A stretch of DNA of 64,000 nt from Desulforegula conservatrix Mb1Pa. GTDB lineage: Bacteria; Desulfobacterota; Desulfobacteria; Desulfobacterales; Desulforegulaceae. The position numbers were made by a program, and so were the translations under genes. Position 1 is the first letter of the stretch. Every line of letters begins with the position of its first letter. The stretch is from assembly GCF_000426225.1 (NCBI RefSeq), contig NZ_AUEY01000009.1, positions 1-64,000 on the forward strand, written 5' to 3'. Shown one piece after another: positions 45,769 through 55,302 of the stretch. A model generated the notes under the pieces. The model did not search any database, was not told where the DNA came from, and saw nothing but the letters and a program-made list of their open reading frames with translations.

Positions 45769-47934
45769 ATGGTAATTGCAAAAAGAATAAGGCGGGAATC
45801 CGAGAAATTTCTTGGAGTGATTTCAAATGCCAGCGCCTCGGACATCCCCGCCCTCGGCAAATGCCTTAATTTTATGGATAATCTTCCTCTTCACATCCTG
45901 CCCGAAGATCATCCCGTGCGTGAGGTCGTTCCTGTGATAAAACGGTATATAGAGAGGCTGATTTTTGAAGAGGAAAAAGACATAGATTTCCTTGTATCCT
46001 GTGTCGAAAAATTCTGCTTCACAGATGATTATAACGAAAAAAACATCAGGGATATTCTGGCCGGTCTTGCTCTTAAAAATGAGCCTGACTGGTTTTCAGA
46101 CATGGATACCGATGTTTCCTCTTCTCCTGAAAATACTGCAAACGGCCAGGATGTGACAGACGAAGACCAGCAGATAGTCTGTGAGTTTATTACCGAGTCC
46201 CTTGACAGCATTGACGCTCTGGAATTCAGCCTTGTCGCCTTTGAGGAAAATCCTGGTGATTCGGATGTGATAAATGCTATTTTCCGGATTTTTCATACAA
46301 TCAAGGGGGTTTCAGGTTTTCTTAATCTGAATGAAATAAACTCCCTTTCCCATTCAACGGAAAACCTCCTGGACGAAATCAGGCAGGGCAGTATCAGGGT
46401 CGCAAAAAAAGTCATAGATGTAATATTTGAGTCTGTCGATACTTTAAAAAGAATGATTCTTGAGATTAGGGATAATATTGAAAGCGGCTCTCCATGGACA
46501 AGCAGCGCGATCAGTATAAAGGGGATCAAGCACAAGATAGCCGCCATTTTGCAGGCATCGGGCGAGTCTGATGACATGCCCATAGGCGAGATTCTTGTGG
46601 TCAAGGGCATAGTAAAAAAAGAGGATCTCGATGAGGGGCTTGAGATTCAGAAAAAGAATCCTGGGAAAAAGCTCGGAGAAATTCTTGTTGAGAATAAAAA
46701 GGCTGATGCCGAGGCAGTCAGTCTGGCTGTAAAAAACCAGGAGAGAGAAAGAAGCCAGGCCTCAAATCAGGTTTCAAGCCAGGTGAAAATTGACACATCA
46801 AAACTTGACAGTCTGGTGGATCTGACAGGGGAGCTTGTAATAGCCCAGTCCATGATGAGGCAGTACAGCCAGAAATATATGGATTCAGACCCCCAGTTCT
46901 ATAAATTCATAAGCCAGCTATCCTCTTCTGTCTCAGGGATTCAGAAAATAGCCATGAACATGAGGATGGTGCCAATCAGAAGCACTTTTCAGAAAATGGT
47001 CAGGGTTATCAGGGATCTTTCTAAATCATCGGGCAAGGAAATCATTCTTCAGATGACAGGCGAAGAAACCGAAATCGACCGCAATATGGTTGACGCCCTT
47101 TACGAGCCAATGGTTCACATGATCAGAAATTCGGCTGACCACGGTCTTGAGCTTGCTGATGAACGGGTAGCGAAAGGCAAAACACCTTATGGGACAGTCT
47201 TTTTAAGGGCTTTTCATAAAGGCGGCAATATTGTCATTGAGATTGAAGATGACGGCAGGGGGCTGAATAAGGGAAAAATTACAGAAAAAGCTGTTTCAAA
47301 GGGACTCATACAATCCTCTGAGAATATGACCGACGAGCAGATATATGGTCTCATTTTCGAGCCCGGATTTTCGACCGCCAGCTCAATCACTGACATTTCC
47401 GGCAGAGGTGTTGGAATGGATGTTGTGAAGCAGTCCATCGAAAAAATGAAAGGGCATATTTCCATAGATTCTGTTGAGGGAATGGGTTGCACCTTCACCA
47501 TGGCCCTCCCTCTGACCCTTGGCATAATCGAAGGCATGGTTATCAGGTCAGGGACTGAAAAATATATTATTCCAACGCTGTCAGTTCTCGAATCTTTCAG
47601 GCCTGATAAAAATGATTACAAGACTTCTTTTGAGCGCGGGGAAATGCTTCTTGTGAGGAATTCCCTGATCCCTTTTGTGAGGCTTGGCAGCATTTTCGGA
47701 ACAAAGTCTGATATTGAGAATCCCTGGGACGGCATTGTAATTGTTATTGAGAACAAGGGCAGGAAGATAGGCCTTTTTGTGGATGATATTCTCGGAAAGG
47801 ATGAATTTGTAATCAAATCCCTTGGTGATGTTTTCAGGGGGATAAAAGGCATTGCCGGCGGTTCGATAGTGGCTGATGGCAGAGTTGCCTTGATAATGGA
47901 CGTATCAGGACTGTTTGATAAGGTTTTTGATTAG
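45769..47934 (+). CDS. cheA: Chemotaxis histidine kinase CheA, unusual domain set
   Basis: A 721-residue CheA. The N-terminal ~130 residues are helical and not recognised. An Hpt (P1) domain spans about 133-245, with phospho-His 176 in IFHTIKG. Instead of the CheY/CheB-binding P2 domain, residues ~270-325 carry a segment like the N-terminal domain of GspE/MshE (PIGEILVVKGIVKKEDLDEG, KLGEILVENKKAD). Dimerisation (P3), ATPase (P4: MIRNSADHGLE, DDGRGL, GRGVGMDVV) and CheW-like P5 domains follow. Missing P2 fits the absence of CheY nearby. AGGAACAGCTAA precedes the ATG. Confidence 0.93.
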   Translation: MVIAKRIRRESEKFLGVISNASASDIPALGKCLNFMDNLPLHILPEDHPVREVVPVIKRYIERLIFEEEKDIDFLVSCVEKFCFTDDYNEKNIRDILAGLALKNEPDWFSDMDTDVSSSPENTANGQDVTDEDQQIVCEFITESLDSIDALEFSLVAFEENPGDSDVINAIFRIFHTIKGVSGFLNLNEINSLSHSTENLLDEIRQGSIRVAKKVIDVIFESVDTLKRMILEIRDNIESGSPWTSSAISIKGIKHKIAAILQASGESDDMPIGEILVVKGIVKKEDLDEGLEIQKKNPGKKLGEILVENKKADAEAVSLAVKNQERERSQASNQVSSQVKIDTSKLDSLVDLTGELVIAQSMMRQYSQKYMDSDPQFYKFISQLSSSVSGIQKIAMNMRMVPIRSTFQKMVRVIRDLSKSSGKEIILQMTGEETEIDRNMVDALYEPMVHMIRNSADHGLELADERVAKGKTPYGTVFLRAFHKGGNIVIEIEDDGRGLNKGKITEKAVSKGLIQSSENMTDEQIYGLIFEPGFSTASSITDISGRGVGMDVVKQSIEKMKGHISIDSVEGMGCTFTMALPLTLGIIEGMVIRSGTEKYIIPTLSVLESFRPDKNDYKTSFERGEMLLVRNSLIPFVRLGSIFGTKSDIENPWDGIVIVIENKGRKIGLFVDDILGKDEFVIKSLGDVFRGIKGIAGGSIVADGRVALIMDVSGLFDKVFD

Positions 47935-48088
47935 TGAGTTACAATGCCGCAAAAAATTATTTTCGCCATTATAGAGAACGTCTGAATACATATAACCGTA
48001 TTCAGACTCGTTAAACGTCATGGCAGGTTCGTAAAAAAACAGGATCTGGCCATAACCCCAATTTTTCTCAATATATAAAGAGTCAACA

Positions 48089-50752
48089 ATGTCAAGAATC
48101 CCGCATGATCTTTTTCTTCTTATGCTTAACCTTTCCCAGCTTGATTCCGAGGAGGTTATCAAGGAACTGTTCATCGAGGCAATAATAGACTGGACAGGGA
48201 ACAAACACCTCGGATTCAGCTGTAATAAAGAAAAGCACGAAGGTTTTTTTCTTGAGATTGCCACCCCTGACTATAGTTTTGGCGGTATAAACTTCGACAA
48301 AAATGACCTGGGTGACGACGATTTTTTTGTTCTAAAAAATGTCGCCACCACTCTTGCCGTGATTTTAGACAGTCTAAGGAACAAGAGGCTAATCGAACAG
48401 GAAAAACGAACACTCGAAGCAATGGTTCAGAAAAGAACCGAGGAACTTAAAAAAATCAATCAGGAGCTTATGTCCGAGATTATGGACAGGGAGCTCTATG
48501 AACAGCAGCTTATTGAAAAAGAAACCAGATACAGGGAGATTGTCGAGAACATCAATGATGTCCTTTTTACAATGGATAGCCAGGGAGTCATTACCTATAT
48601 AAGCCCTGTGATCCGTAAAATTACCGGATATGCTCCCGAATACATAATCGGAAACGATTTTATCCGGTTCATTTACCCTGACGACCGTTTAAGGATAGAC
48701 AATAAATTTAAGAACGCCGCAATCGAAGGCGTTTTTATAACAAAATTAAGGGTCGTGGGTCAAAATGGTAAAATCCGCTGGCTGAGAGCTTCTGTAAAAA
48801 CCATAACTGAAGGCTGTCATCTTAAGGGATTCAGGGGCCTTTTGGCCGACATTACTGATATCAAGGAACTCGATGACAGGCTTGAGCTTATTGCCCAGAA
48901 TATTGACGAGGTTTTATGGATAATTGATGCTGAAGGAACCCACCTTACTTATATTAGTCCTTCGTATGAGAAAATCTGGGGCTACAGCAGCAAGGCTCTT
49001 TATGAAAATTTGGCTTCATTTATAGATTCTGTCCATCCCGAGGACCAGCCAAGAATTAGAAATGAAATCAAAAAAGTTATGGAAACAGGCTATTTTGACG
49101 GTGAGTGCAGAATTGTCCGGCCTGATGGCGAGACCAGATGGATGTGGGTGAAATCTTTCCCCTTAAAGAACAGCAATGGTGAAATTATAAACAGGATAGG
49201 TCTGGCAAGGGATCTCACAGAAAAAAAACAGACCGAACTGAAGTATTCGGCCATCATCCAGACATCCCTGGTCGGATTTTTAATTATAGACATAAAGTCT
49301 GGCATACTCGAAGCCAATGACGCTGCCTGTTCCATGACAGGATATTCCAGCGCAGAGCTTCTCGGAATGAATATTTCATCAATAGAGGCAAAATACAGCC
49401 ACGAAATGGTTGTCGAAATGCTCGCGGATGTCAGCGCAAAAGGCTGGGGGCGTTTTGAGAGCAGGCTAAGATCCAGGGACGGAAGAGTCATTGATGTAGA
49501 TGTCAGTGTAAACAATCTTCCAACCGAGAAGAACAGTTTTGTGGTTTTTGTCCGTGACATAACTGAAAAAAAACAGCTTGAGGAACATGTTATACAGGCC
49601 CAGAGGATGGAGTCCATTGGAAGGCTTGCTGCCGGAATAGCCCATGATTTCAATAATCTTCTGTCTCCCATACTCGGTTATACGGAAATGATGATGCTTT
49701 CATCTCAAGGGGAGAGTGCTCAAAGGCCTATGCTGGATGAAATTAAAAAAGCGGCTGAAAGGTCAAAGGATCTTATCAGGCAGCTGATGGCATTCAGCAG
49801 GAAGCAGGTCATTGAAACAAAAAATACAAGCTTTCCAGGCATTGTTGACGGCTTTTATAAAATTTTGAGAAGAACCCTTCGTGAAAACATAGAAATTAGA
49901 ACAGTTCATAACAGCACCGGCGCATCCATCATTGCGGATATCGGCAAGATCGAGCAGATAATAATGAATCTTGCTGTTAATGCCCAGGATTCGATGCCTG
50001 AAGGCGGAACGCTTGTGATCGAAACAGGCTCTGTTTTTCTTGATGATGCCGAGGCTGCGATGATTTCAGGCCTTGTTCCTGGCAGATATGCGACTCTTTC
50101 TGTTTCTGATTCAGGGTTCGGTATGGATGCGGAAACGCAGAAGAAAATTTTCGAGCCGTTTTATACCACTAAGGAAGAGGGCAGTGGCACAGGACTTGGA
50201 CTTGCCACGGTCTATGGAATATCGAGCCAGCATGACGGAGGTGTGGCTGTCCATAGCGAGCCGGGTAAAGGATCTGTTTTTGTGGTATATATTCCCCAGA
50301 GGAAAAATTTCCTGCCTGAAGGCGAATCTGAGCATGGGGATCAGGTGGTTTTATCCGGAGCAGAGGACGGAGCCACCGTTTTGGTAGCTGAAGATGAGGA
50401 GATTACAAGAAAGGTGGTTTTGAACATTCTGACAAGCCTTGGCTACAATGCCATTTGTGCCTCAAGCGGTGAAGAATGTCTTTTTATGATGGAAGATAGC
50501 TGTTTTGCAGGGAAGGTCAGGCTATTATTGTCTGATGTTATAATGCCTGATATGAAAGGCCCCGATCTTTTTAAAAAGATCAGGGAAAAGCATCCTGAAA
50601 TGAAGGCAGTTTTTATGTCAGGCTATCCTGAGGAGTCCATGAAAATTCATGGTTTCAGGATGGATGATTATGAATTTATCCAGAAACCGTTTTCAGTAAA
50701 AGACCTTGCTTCGAAGGTGAGGAGCATCCTTAATAAAAACAGGGATGACTGA
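48089..50752 (+). CDS. Soluble PAS hybrid histidine kinase with GAF-like N terminus
   Basis: An 887-residue kinase without membrane helices. The first ~105 residues look like a diverged GAF domain, followed by a coiled coil (about 100-150), three PAS domains (about 150-262, 265-380 and 385-492), HisKA with phospho-His 519 in AAGIAHDFNN, HATPase (SDSGFGMD, GTGLGLATVYGI) and a receiver with its aspartate in LLLSDVIMPDMKG. It lies 154 bases after cheA on the same strand; the ribosome site is weak (AAAGAG). Its kinase core resembles that of the kinase at 37457, so the two that flank the receptor/CheA genes may be paralogues with different sensors. Confidence 0.92.
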   Translation: MSRIPHDLFLLMLNLSQLDSEEVIKELFIEAIIDWTGNKHLGFSCNKEKHEGFFLEIATPDYSFGGINFDKNDLGDDDFFVLKNVATTLAVILDSLRNKRLIEQEKRTLEAMVQKRTEELKKINQELMSEIMDRELYEQQLIEKETRYREIVENINDVLFTMDSQGVITYISPVIRKITGYAPEYIIGNDFIRFIYPDDRLRIDNKFKNAAIEGVFITKLRVVGQNGKIRWLRASVKTITEGCHLKGFRGLLADITDIKELDDRLELIAQNIDEVLWIIDAEGTHLTYISPSYEKIWGYSSKALYENLASFIDSVHPEDQPRIRNEIKKVMETGYFDGECRIVRPDGETRWMWVKSFPLKNSNGEIINRIGLARDLTEKKQTELKYSAIIQTSLVGFLIIDIKSGILEANDAACSMTGYSSAELLGMNISSIEAKYSHEMVVEMLADVSAKGWGRFESRLRSRDGRVIDVDVSVNNLPTEKNSFVVFVRDITEKKQLEEHVIQAQRMESIGRLAAGIAHDFNNLLSPILGYTEMMMLSSQGESAQRPMLDEIKKAAERSKDLIRQLMAFSRKQVIETKNTSFPGIVDGFYKILRRTLRENIEIRTVHNSTGASIIADIGKIEQIIMNLAVNAQDSMPEGGTLVIETGSVFLDDAEAAMISGLVPGRYATLSVSDSGFGMDAETQKKIFEPFYTTKEEGSGTGLGLATVYGISSQHDGGVAVHSEPGKGSVFVVYIPQRKNFLPEGESEHGDQVVLSGAEDGATVLVAEDEEITRKVVLNILTSLGYNAICASSGEECLFMMEDSCFAGKVRLLLSDVIMPDMKGPDLFKKIREKHPEMKAVFMSGYPEESMKIHGFRMDDYEFIQKPFSVKDLASKVRSILNKNRDD

Positions 50753-50820
50753 TGGAAACTGCCAAAATAAAAAAGCAACCCTCTGTAAGCCATGAAAATC
50801 GATGCTCTATTGACAAATTT

Positions 50821-50855
50821 GTAGGTAGGATTAGAGCGTTCTTTTACCGTAATCC
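50821..50855 (-). repeat. Family D palindrome, copy 3
   Basis: GTAGGATTAGAGCG and CGTAATCCGAC form a hairpin; this is the reverse complement of the palindromes at 30498 and 45481. It lies between convergent genes and may help to end transcription. Confidence 0.7.
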
Positions 50856-50866
50856 GACATTTATCT

Positions 50867-51763
50867 TCAGATGATCCCCAGCTTCTCTTTCAGAAAATCA
50901 ATCTGCATCAGAATGTTTTTTTCGAAATATTCACCTTTATAAAGTTCAAAATGCCCAACAGGAAGTAGTTCCAGTCTGCAATCCTTGATTTTTTTAGCAG
51001 TTCTTCTTACAGCCCATAAAGGAATCAGAGTATCTTTTTCAGCCGCGACTATCAGCACCGGAGCCTTGATATTATTGGCCTCGGCAACAGGGCGGTAAGT
51101 TCCGACCGTGAGCATGATTCTGGCTGGAACATCAACATAATCCTTAAGTGAACAGTCTTCAGGAATAAGCGATTTATAACCTTCGTAACTGTCATGGCTT
51201 ATAAGACACGCAATTCCTGTTTCGCTGACAATGGGTATTGTGACAGCTGATCGGCCCAAAGTTGAAGCTATGCTATCAGTTATTGCCAGATACATGGCCT
51301 GCGGAATTTTACTAAAAGGAAATAACAATGAACTGGCCAATCCATCCACATGGGGAACCTGGGCCACTGCCGCTGCTATGTCTTTTCTTCTCGATGCAAT
51401 AGTCAGAACATGACCACCAGCAAAAGATGTTCCCCAGAGAGCAATGCGAGATGCATCAATTTCAGGAAGGGTTTTTGCGTAATCAATAGCGGCCCCGAAA
51501 TCCTCAAGATGACGTTTGGCATCGACCAGAGATCGAGGTGATCCTTCTGAATCACCGAAACCTCTGTAATCAAATAATAATACAGCCATGCCTGCGTCTA
51601 CGAAGCGTTCCGCAAAAGAAGGAAGCACGAATTTACGAAGGCCTCCGAATCCATGTCCCATGACAAGAACTGGCGGTTTGGAATCTGATTCAGGCATGTA
51701 AAGATCGCCCCTCAGTTTATCTGATCTGACGGTAAATTCGGCACTCTTTATGAAATATTTCAT
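50867..51763 (-). CDS. Alpha/beta hydrolase
   Basis: A 298-residue serine hydrolase of the dienelactone hydrolase/YqiA-FrsA-like range. HGFGGLRK is the oxyanion region, DYRGFGDSEGSPRS follows, and the nucleophile is in GTSFAGGH. The acid is probably the Asp in AAEKDTLIP and the histidine that in VGHFELY. No signal peptide. TAGGAGC precedes the ATG. It is convergent with the last kinase gene and lies downstream of a family C repeat. Substrate unknown, probably an ester or thioester, given the fatty-acid genes upstream. Confidence 0.86.
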   Translation of the reverse strand: MKYFIKSAEFTVRSDKLRGDLYMPESDSKPPVLVMGHGFGGLRKFVLPSFAERFVDAGMAVLLFDYRGFGDSEGSPRSLVDAKRHLEDFGAAIDYAKTLPEIDASRIALWGTSFAGGHVLTIASRRKDIAAAVAQVPHVDGLASSLLFPFSKIPQAMYLAITDSIASTLGRSAVTIPIVSETGIACLISHDSYEGYKSLIPEDCSLKDYVDVPARIMLTVGTYRPVAEANNIKAPVLIVAAEKDTLIPLWAVRRTAKKIKDCRLELLPVGHFELYKGEYFEKNILMQIDFLKEKLGII

Positions 51764-51785
51764 TTTCTGCTCCTATAATTCCATT

Positions 51786-51916
51786 TTTAAATCAAAGATG
51801 AAATCAAGGCGGCAAGGAGGAAGCGACGCAAACGTACGTGGTTTGTACGTTGAGGAGCTGACGACGATGCCAACCTGATTACTGTAATGAGATAGCGCTT
51901 TGATTTAGAATTGGAA
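51786..51916 (+). repeat. Family C repeat, copy 2
   Basis: About 130 bases, nearly identical to 26519-26634 in AAATCAAAGATGAAATCAAGG and GGCAAGGAGGAAGCGACGC, with a CGTACGTGGTTTGTACG hairpin, GAGGAGCTGACGACG and AGCGCTTTGAT. It differs by an insertion of about 15 bases before the end. Confidence 0.87.
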
Positions 51917-52008
51917 TAAGACCAAATCTAAACATCCGCAAGAGCCCTGAAATTACCAGGGCTCTTGTCAGAAATCAAAAATATAGATTCGAAATTCAAT
52001 TATTTTGA

Positions 52009-52836
52009 TCACATCCCCATGAATTTCTCATTAAGTTTGGTTCTGTTGCCAAAGGCAAGAATCCTGTAGAAAATTTCCGGGCAAAGGCGTTTGAAATACC
52101 AGACAAATTTGCCGTCTAACTGGGTTATCACATAAAGCCTGTTTTTAAAGACTGAACGGATAATATGTGCTGCGATATCTTCTGCGGAGTATCTCGATCT
52201 TTTGAAAAATGTTTCGGCCATTTTTTTCTGGCGTTCGTCAGGAGATTGAAAAGACTCCATAAGATTGGTTTTGAAAAAGGTGGGGGCAACCACTGATACG
52301 CCAATTTTTTTTGGAGAAAGTTCGGATTTCAGGGTTTCAGAGAGGGATATGACAGCCGCCTTTGTTACATTGTAACAGCTCATTTCAGGCAAACAGGCTA
52401 TTCCTGCGTTTGATGCCACATTTACTATATGGCCGCCTCCCTGGGCCTCGAGCATAGGGATAAAAATCCTGCACGATGTAATGACGCTTTTCAGATTGAT
52501 GTCTATTATGCGATCCCATTGTTCACCGGATATTTTTTCCATAAAACCGGCTGTCGCTATTCCTGCGTTGTTTACCAGGATATCTATGCCTCCCCAGTCC
52601 TCAAGGACTTTATCGGCAAGAGCCTGAATGTCTTCTGACTTTGACACATCACAGTGAAAAGTCATTGCGCAGCTGCCTTTTTTTACAACAAGCCTTGCAG
52701 TTTCTTCAGCCCTTTCATCATTGATATCGGCCACACATACTTTCCAGCCCATTTCAGCGAATCCAAGACAAAGCGCGCGCCCAAGGCCAGAGCCTCCGCC
52801 TGTGACCAATACCCGTTGTTTTGCGAATTTTTTCAT
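52009..52836 (-). CDS. Short-chain dehydrogenase/reductase
   Basis: A 275-residue SDR. TGGGSGLGRAL near residue 12 binds the nucleotide, NNAG lies near 90, and the catalytic Ser and YNVTK lie near 140-155. The C-terminal ~60 residues extend with an aromatic, basic stretch (YFKRLCPEIFYR), which may bind the membrane, as in SDRs that act on lipid-like substrates. The start at 52836 follows AGGGGA; a longer frame to 52902 is formed by a family B repeat and a stretch next to it. It lies in the same direction as the acyl-CoA dehydrogenase group, but about 490 bases separate them. Confidence 0.88.
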   Translation of the reverse strand: MKKFAKQRVLVTGGGSGLGRALCLGFAEMGWKVCVADINDERAEETARLVVKKGSCAMTFHCDVSKSEDIQALADKVLEDWGGIDILVNNAGIATAGFMEKISGEQWDRIIDINLKSVITSCRIFIPMLEAQGGGHIVNVASNAGIACLPEMSCYNVTKAAVISLSETLKSELSPKKIGVSVVAPTFFKTNLMESFQSPDERQKKMAETFFKRSRYSAEDIAAHIIRSVFKNRLYVITQLDGKFVWYFKRLCPEIFYRILAFGNRTKLNEKFMGM

Positions 52837-53330
52837 ATTATCCCCTGATTTGGTTTTTGATAAAGAAGCCGCGCGGGTCGCTTTTTGGAAAAAGCTCCGC
52901 AAAAACTTTAGAATTAAAAAGAAAAGCTATGCAAAAAAAAGAGCTGAGAACTAACTATTATAACTGTCTTTAAAGCTTTTTATGTATACTCCCACAAACG
53001 CAATGTCGTCGAATTAGACGTAGGTCGCGCTGAGGCGTCCTTTGCCGAAGCTCGACTGGGACGGTAGGTCTAATTCCCGTCTCATGTTGGGCTTCGCTGA
53101 AGCTCAGCACAACTTACATATTCTTATTTCAACAACATTGCAGCACACACAAGCTTTTCAGGTTTTGGAGTTGAGCCGGTCAAGATGATTTCCAAGCTTC
53201 AGGCTCCAGCTTTTCAGTAAAAAAGGGATACAGCATAACAAGAAAACCATAAGTTTTTTGCCAAGCTTTTTTTCAAAAAAGCGGCCTTGCTTTACATAAG
53301 GCCTGCTTTTGGTTTTTGGTTAAAAGAGTC
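52837..53330. other. Repeat-filled gap of about 490 bases
   Basis: Family B tags at 52874-52910 (minus) and 53250-53286 (plus), and a composite inverted repeat at about 53010-53075, where AATTAGAC pairs with GTCTAATT. A further hairpin-like GTTGGGCTTCGC/AAGCTCAGCACAAC lies near 53094. No gene is seen. Confidence 0.6.
52874..52910 (-). repeat. Family B hairpin tag
   Basis: CGGGTCGC, CTTTTTGGAAAAAG and CTCCGCAAAAACTT: the reverse complement of the tag at 30446. It lies 38 bases upstream of the short-chain dehydrogenase start, in its leader. Confidence 0.8.
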
Positions 53331-54179
53331 CTAAAGTCCCTCATACTCAGTGTACTGGCATGAATGAACAGCCTCTCTTGATTCACCGATATGGCCTTCA
53401 AAAGATTTTACATTTTTTTCAACCACTGTGCCTGAAGGAAGTATTGCGGAACGCTCGGTATAATAAACAGACATGAATGGTTTTTTTGAAATGCCGAGCT
53501 GCTTTATGGATTCAGCCACAGGATGATCTCCGAATTTTACGAATGAACCCTTTGTAAATACAGAAACCCTTTTTATTCCTGTCTGAGGGATTACGGTTTT
53601 GATCAGTTCCTCGTTTTTCACGGAATAAGTTGTAAGAGGCTTATTGTCTTTCATCGAAAAGCCTCTGCGCATCACCTGAATATCAAGTATTTTTCTGCCG
53701 TTATCCTGCATATTGCATCCCAGATATTCTGGAGTGATTTTGAAATTCATGTCAGCCACGAATTTTGTGTATCCCCATTCTCCTCTTCCTGCATCCCTCG
53801 CAAGCACTTTGGTGACAGGAAGGTGCTGAACAATAACCCCGAATCCAGGGAAGGAGCTTTCAAGCATGGCCGGAAAAAAGCCTGTCTTTGGAGTGGTCTT
53901 TTTTCCGTATACAACTGGTATTCCGACTGGGATTTCTCCATATGAGCCTATGCTTGTGTCTATGTAATTATAGGCGGCAATGGCTATTATGGCTTTACCG
54001 TTTGGCATTACTACAGGGTGAAGATTTTTTGATGGCATGATTGCCTGAACTTTATCAAGATCTGCCGTGAAATACAGGCCAAAAAAATCGTCCCTGAAAT
54101 AAAGGATAGGCAGATCAAAGTTCGCCATTCCATAAGTTACATTCTTGCCTGGTCTGGTATTTCTGAAAAAAGATTTCAT
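53331..54179 (-). CDS. Acetoacetate decarboxylase-like protein
   Basis: A 282-residue protein with the acetoacetate decarboxylase fold as judged from DFFGLYFTADLDKVQAIMPS, AIAAYNYIDTSIGSYGEIPVGIPV and FGVIVQHLPVTKVLARDAGRGEWGYTKFVADMNF. In this family a lysine forms a Schiff base with the keto acid; I cannot place that lysine with certainty. Many relatives are not true decarboxylases. The start at 54179 follows AGGGGA; the longer frame is only eight residues more. It begins 11 bases after the acyl-CoA dehydrogenase gene stops, so both are cotranscribed. A role in processing a beta-keto acid or a similar intermediate is plausible. Confidence 0.78.
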   Translation of the reverse strand: MKSFFRNTRPGKNVTYGMANFDLPILYFRDDFFGLYFTADLDKVQAIMPSKNLHPVVMPNGKAIIAIAAYNYIDTSIGSYGEIPVGIPVVYGKKTTPKTGFFPAMLESSFPGFGVIVQHLPVTKVLARDAGRGEWGYTKFVADMNFKITPEYLGCNMQDNGRKILDIQVMRRGFSMKDNKPLTTYSVKNEELIKTVIPQTGIKRVSVFTKGSFVKFGDHPVAESIKQLGISKKPFMSVYYTERSAILPSGTVVEKNVKSFEGHIGESREAVHSCQYTEYEGL

Positions 54180-54189
54180 GTGGTTCCCC

Positions 54190-55302
54190 TTATTTCTTTT
54201 CAAGATATTTTAATTTTTTCAATGGAAAAATTCCAAGAAGAGCCTGAACCTGCTTTGCGTCACGCATTCTTTTTTCCTGGCCGAAATCCTTCATATAGCC
54301 GACTCCGCCAAGAACCTGAACTCCGTTTGTTGTCAGATCACATGCTGCTGAAAGGACATGTATGGCCGCAGCCCTCGATGCATGCTCCCATCCAGGGAAA
54401 TTCTTTTCCACCAGCTCGCATGCCTTTGCCACGACCATTTCCGCAACTTTTGATTGAACAGCCATATCAGCGAGAATCATTCTGAGTTCTGACCAGTTGA
54501 TTATCTTGCGGCCTCCCTGATTTCTTTTGCTCGCATAATCAAGGGCTTCTTTGAGAGATCCTTTCATTATCCCGCTTGCCATTGCAGCAGTGGCCAGATG
54601 CATGGTATTTGCGGCTATCTCAAAAATCTCAGCTCCTTTTCCTATATGCCCCGCTAATCTGCCCTTCGCGTTAACGAGTTCCAGATCAACTGCCTTGCAG
54701 GCGTGCATCCCTAAGCTTGTCACAGGTTTGCCTGTCTTGACTCCTGTCTGATTGAAATCTACCATGAACCAGGAATAACCGTCCTGACCCTTTATGCGTC
54801 CGGGTATCAAGGCTCTGGAGGCAAGTTTGGCCGGAACAACATAGGGAATCTGTCCTGAAAGTATGTAAGAGTCCTTGTCTGGAATCGCATCAGCAATATG
54901 CTCAACCTCAGAAGGATTATTGAAACACGGGCAGGCGACTATTATCTGATTTGCCGAAGCGCCATTTTGCCTGGTTTCTTCAAGCAGATCCTCGGCACCT
55001 GCGCAGACAAGCATTTTCATTGAAAAGGCGTGGCTGAAAAGAATGCAGCCCATGCTTGCGTCATCACAGCAAATTTCTTCAAGTATGGCGCACAGGCCTG
55101 TTATTCCAAGTCCGGTTCCGCCGAATGGCTCAGGAATTGCCGAATGGAAAAAATCCATATCAAAGGCCTTGTCCAGAATGCTTCGGAGCAGTTCATCGGC
55201 GCCTTTGTTGTCCAATTCTTCACGGTTTTTTATCAGCTCTTTTTTTGAAAAATCAGCAGCTGTTTTTTTTATCATGGAGAGGGTGTTTGCATCTGCGGTC
55301 AT
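54190..55302 (-). CDS. Acyl-CoA dehydrogenase family protein, C-terminal catalytic Glu not evident
   Basis: A 370-residue member of the acyl-CoA dehydrogenase fold (N-terminal helical, beta, C-terminal helical). IPEPFGGTGLGITGLCAILEE and the C-terminal GVQVLGGVGYMKDFGQEKRMRDAK are standard. After RDAK most members read IYEGTxx, with the catalytic base Glu; here it reads QVQALLG. A base at another position, as in isovaleryl- or long-chain enzymes, cannot be excluded. It may be the non-catalytic half of a heteromer with the enzyme at 55609, which has YEGTNQ. The ribosome site GGAGG lies inside the family B repeat that ends just before the ATG. Confidence 0.83.
   Translation of the reverse strand: MTADANTLSMIKKTAADFSKKELIKNREELDNKGADELLRSILDKAFDMDFFHSAIPEPFGGTGLGITGLCAILEEICCDDASMGCILFSHAFSMKMLVCAGAEDLLEETRQNGASANQIIVACPCFNNPSEVEHIADAIPDKDSYILSGQIPYVVPAKLASRALIPGRIKGQDGYSWFMVDFNQTGVKTGKPVTSLGMHACKAVDLELVNAKGRLAGHIGKGAEIFEIAANTMHLATAAMASGIMKGSLKEALDYASKRNQGGRKIINWSELRMILADMAVQSKVAEMVVAKACELVEKNFPGWEHASRAAAIHVLSAACDLTTNGVQVLGGVGYMKDFGQEKRMRDAKQVQALLGIFPLKKLKYLEKK

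Noticed and set aside
52837-52902. Longer N terminus for the short-chain dehydrogenase
   Set aside because: The extra 22 residues come from the family B tag and leader; AGGGGA and the family's usual start fix it at 52836.
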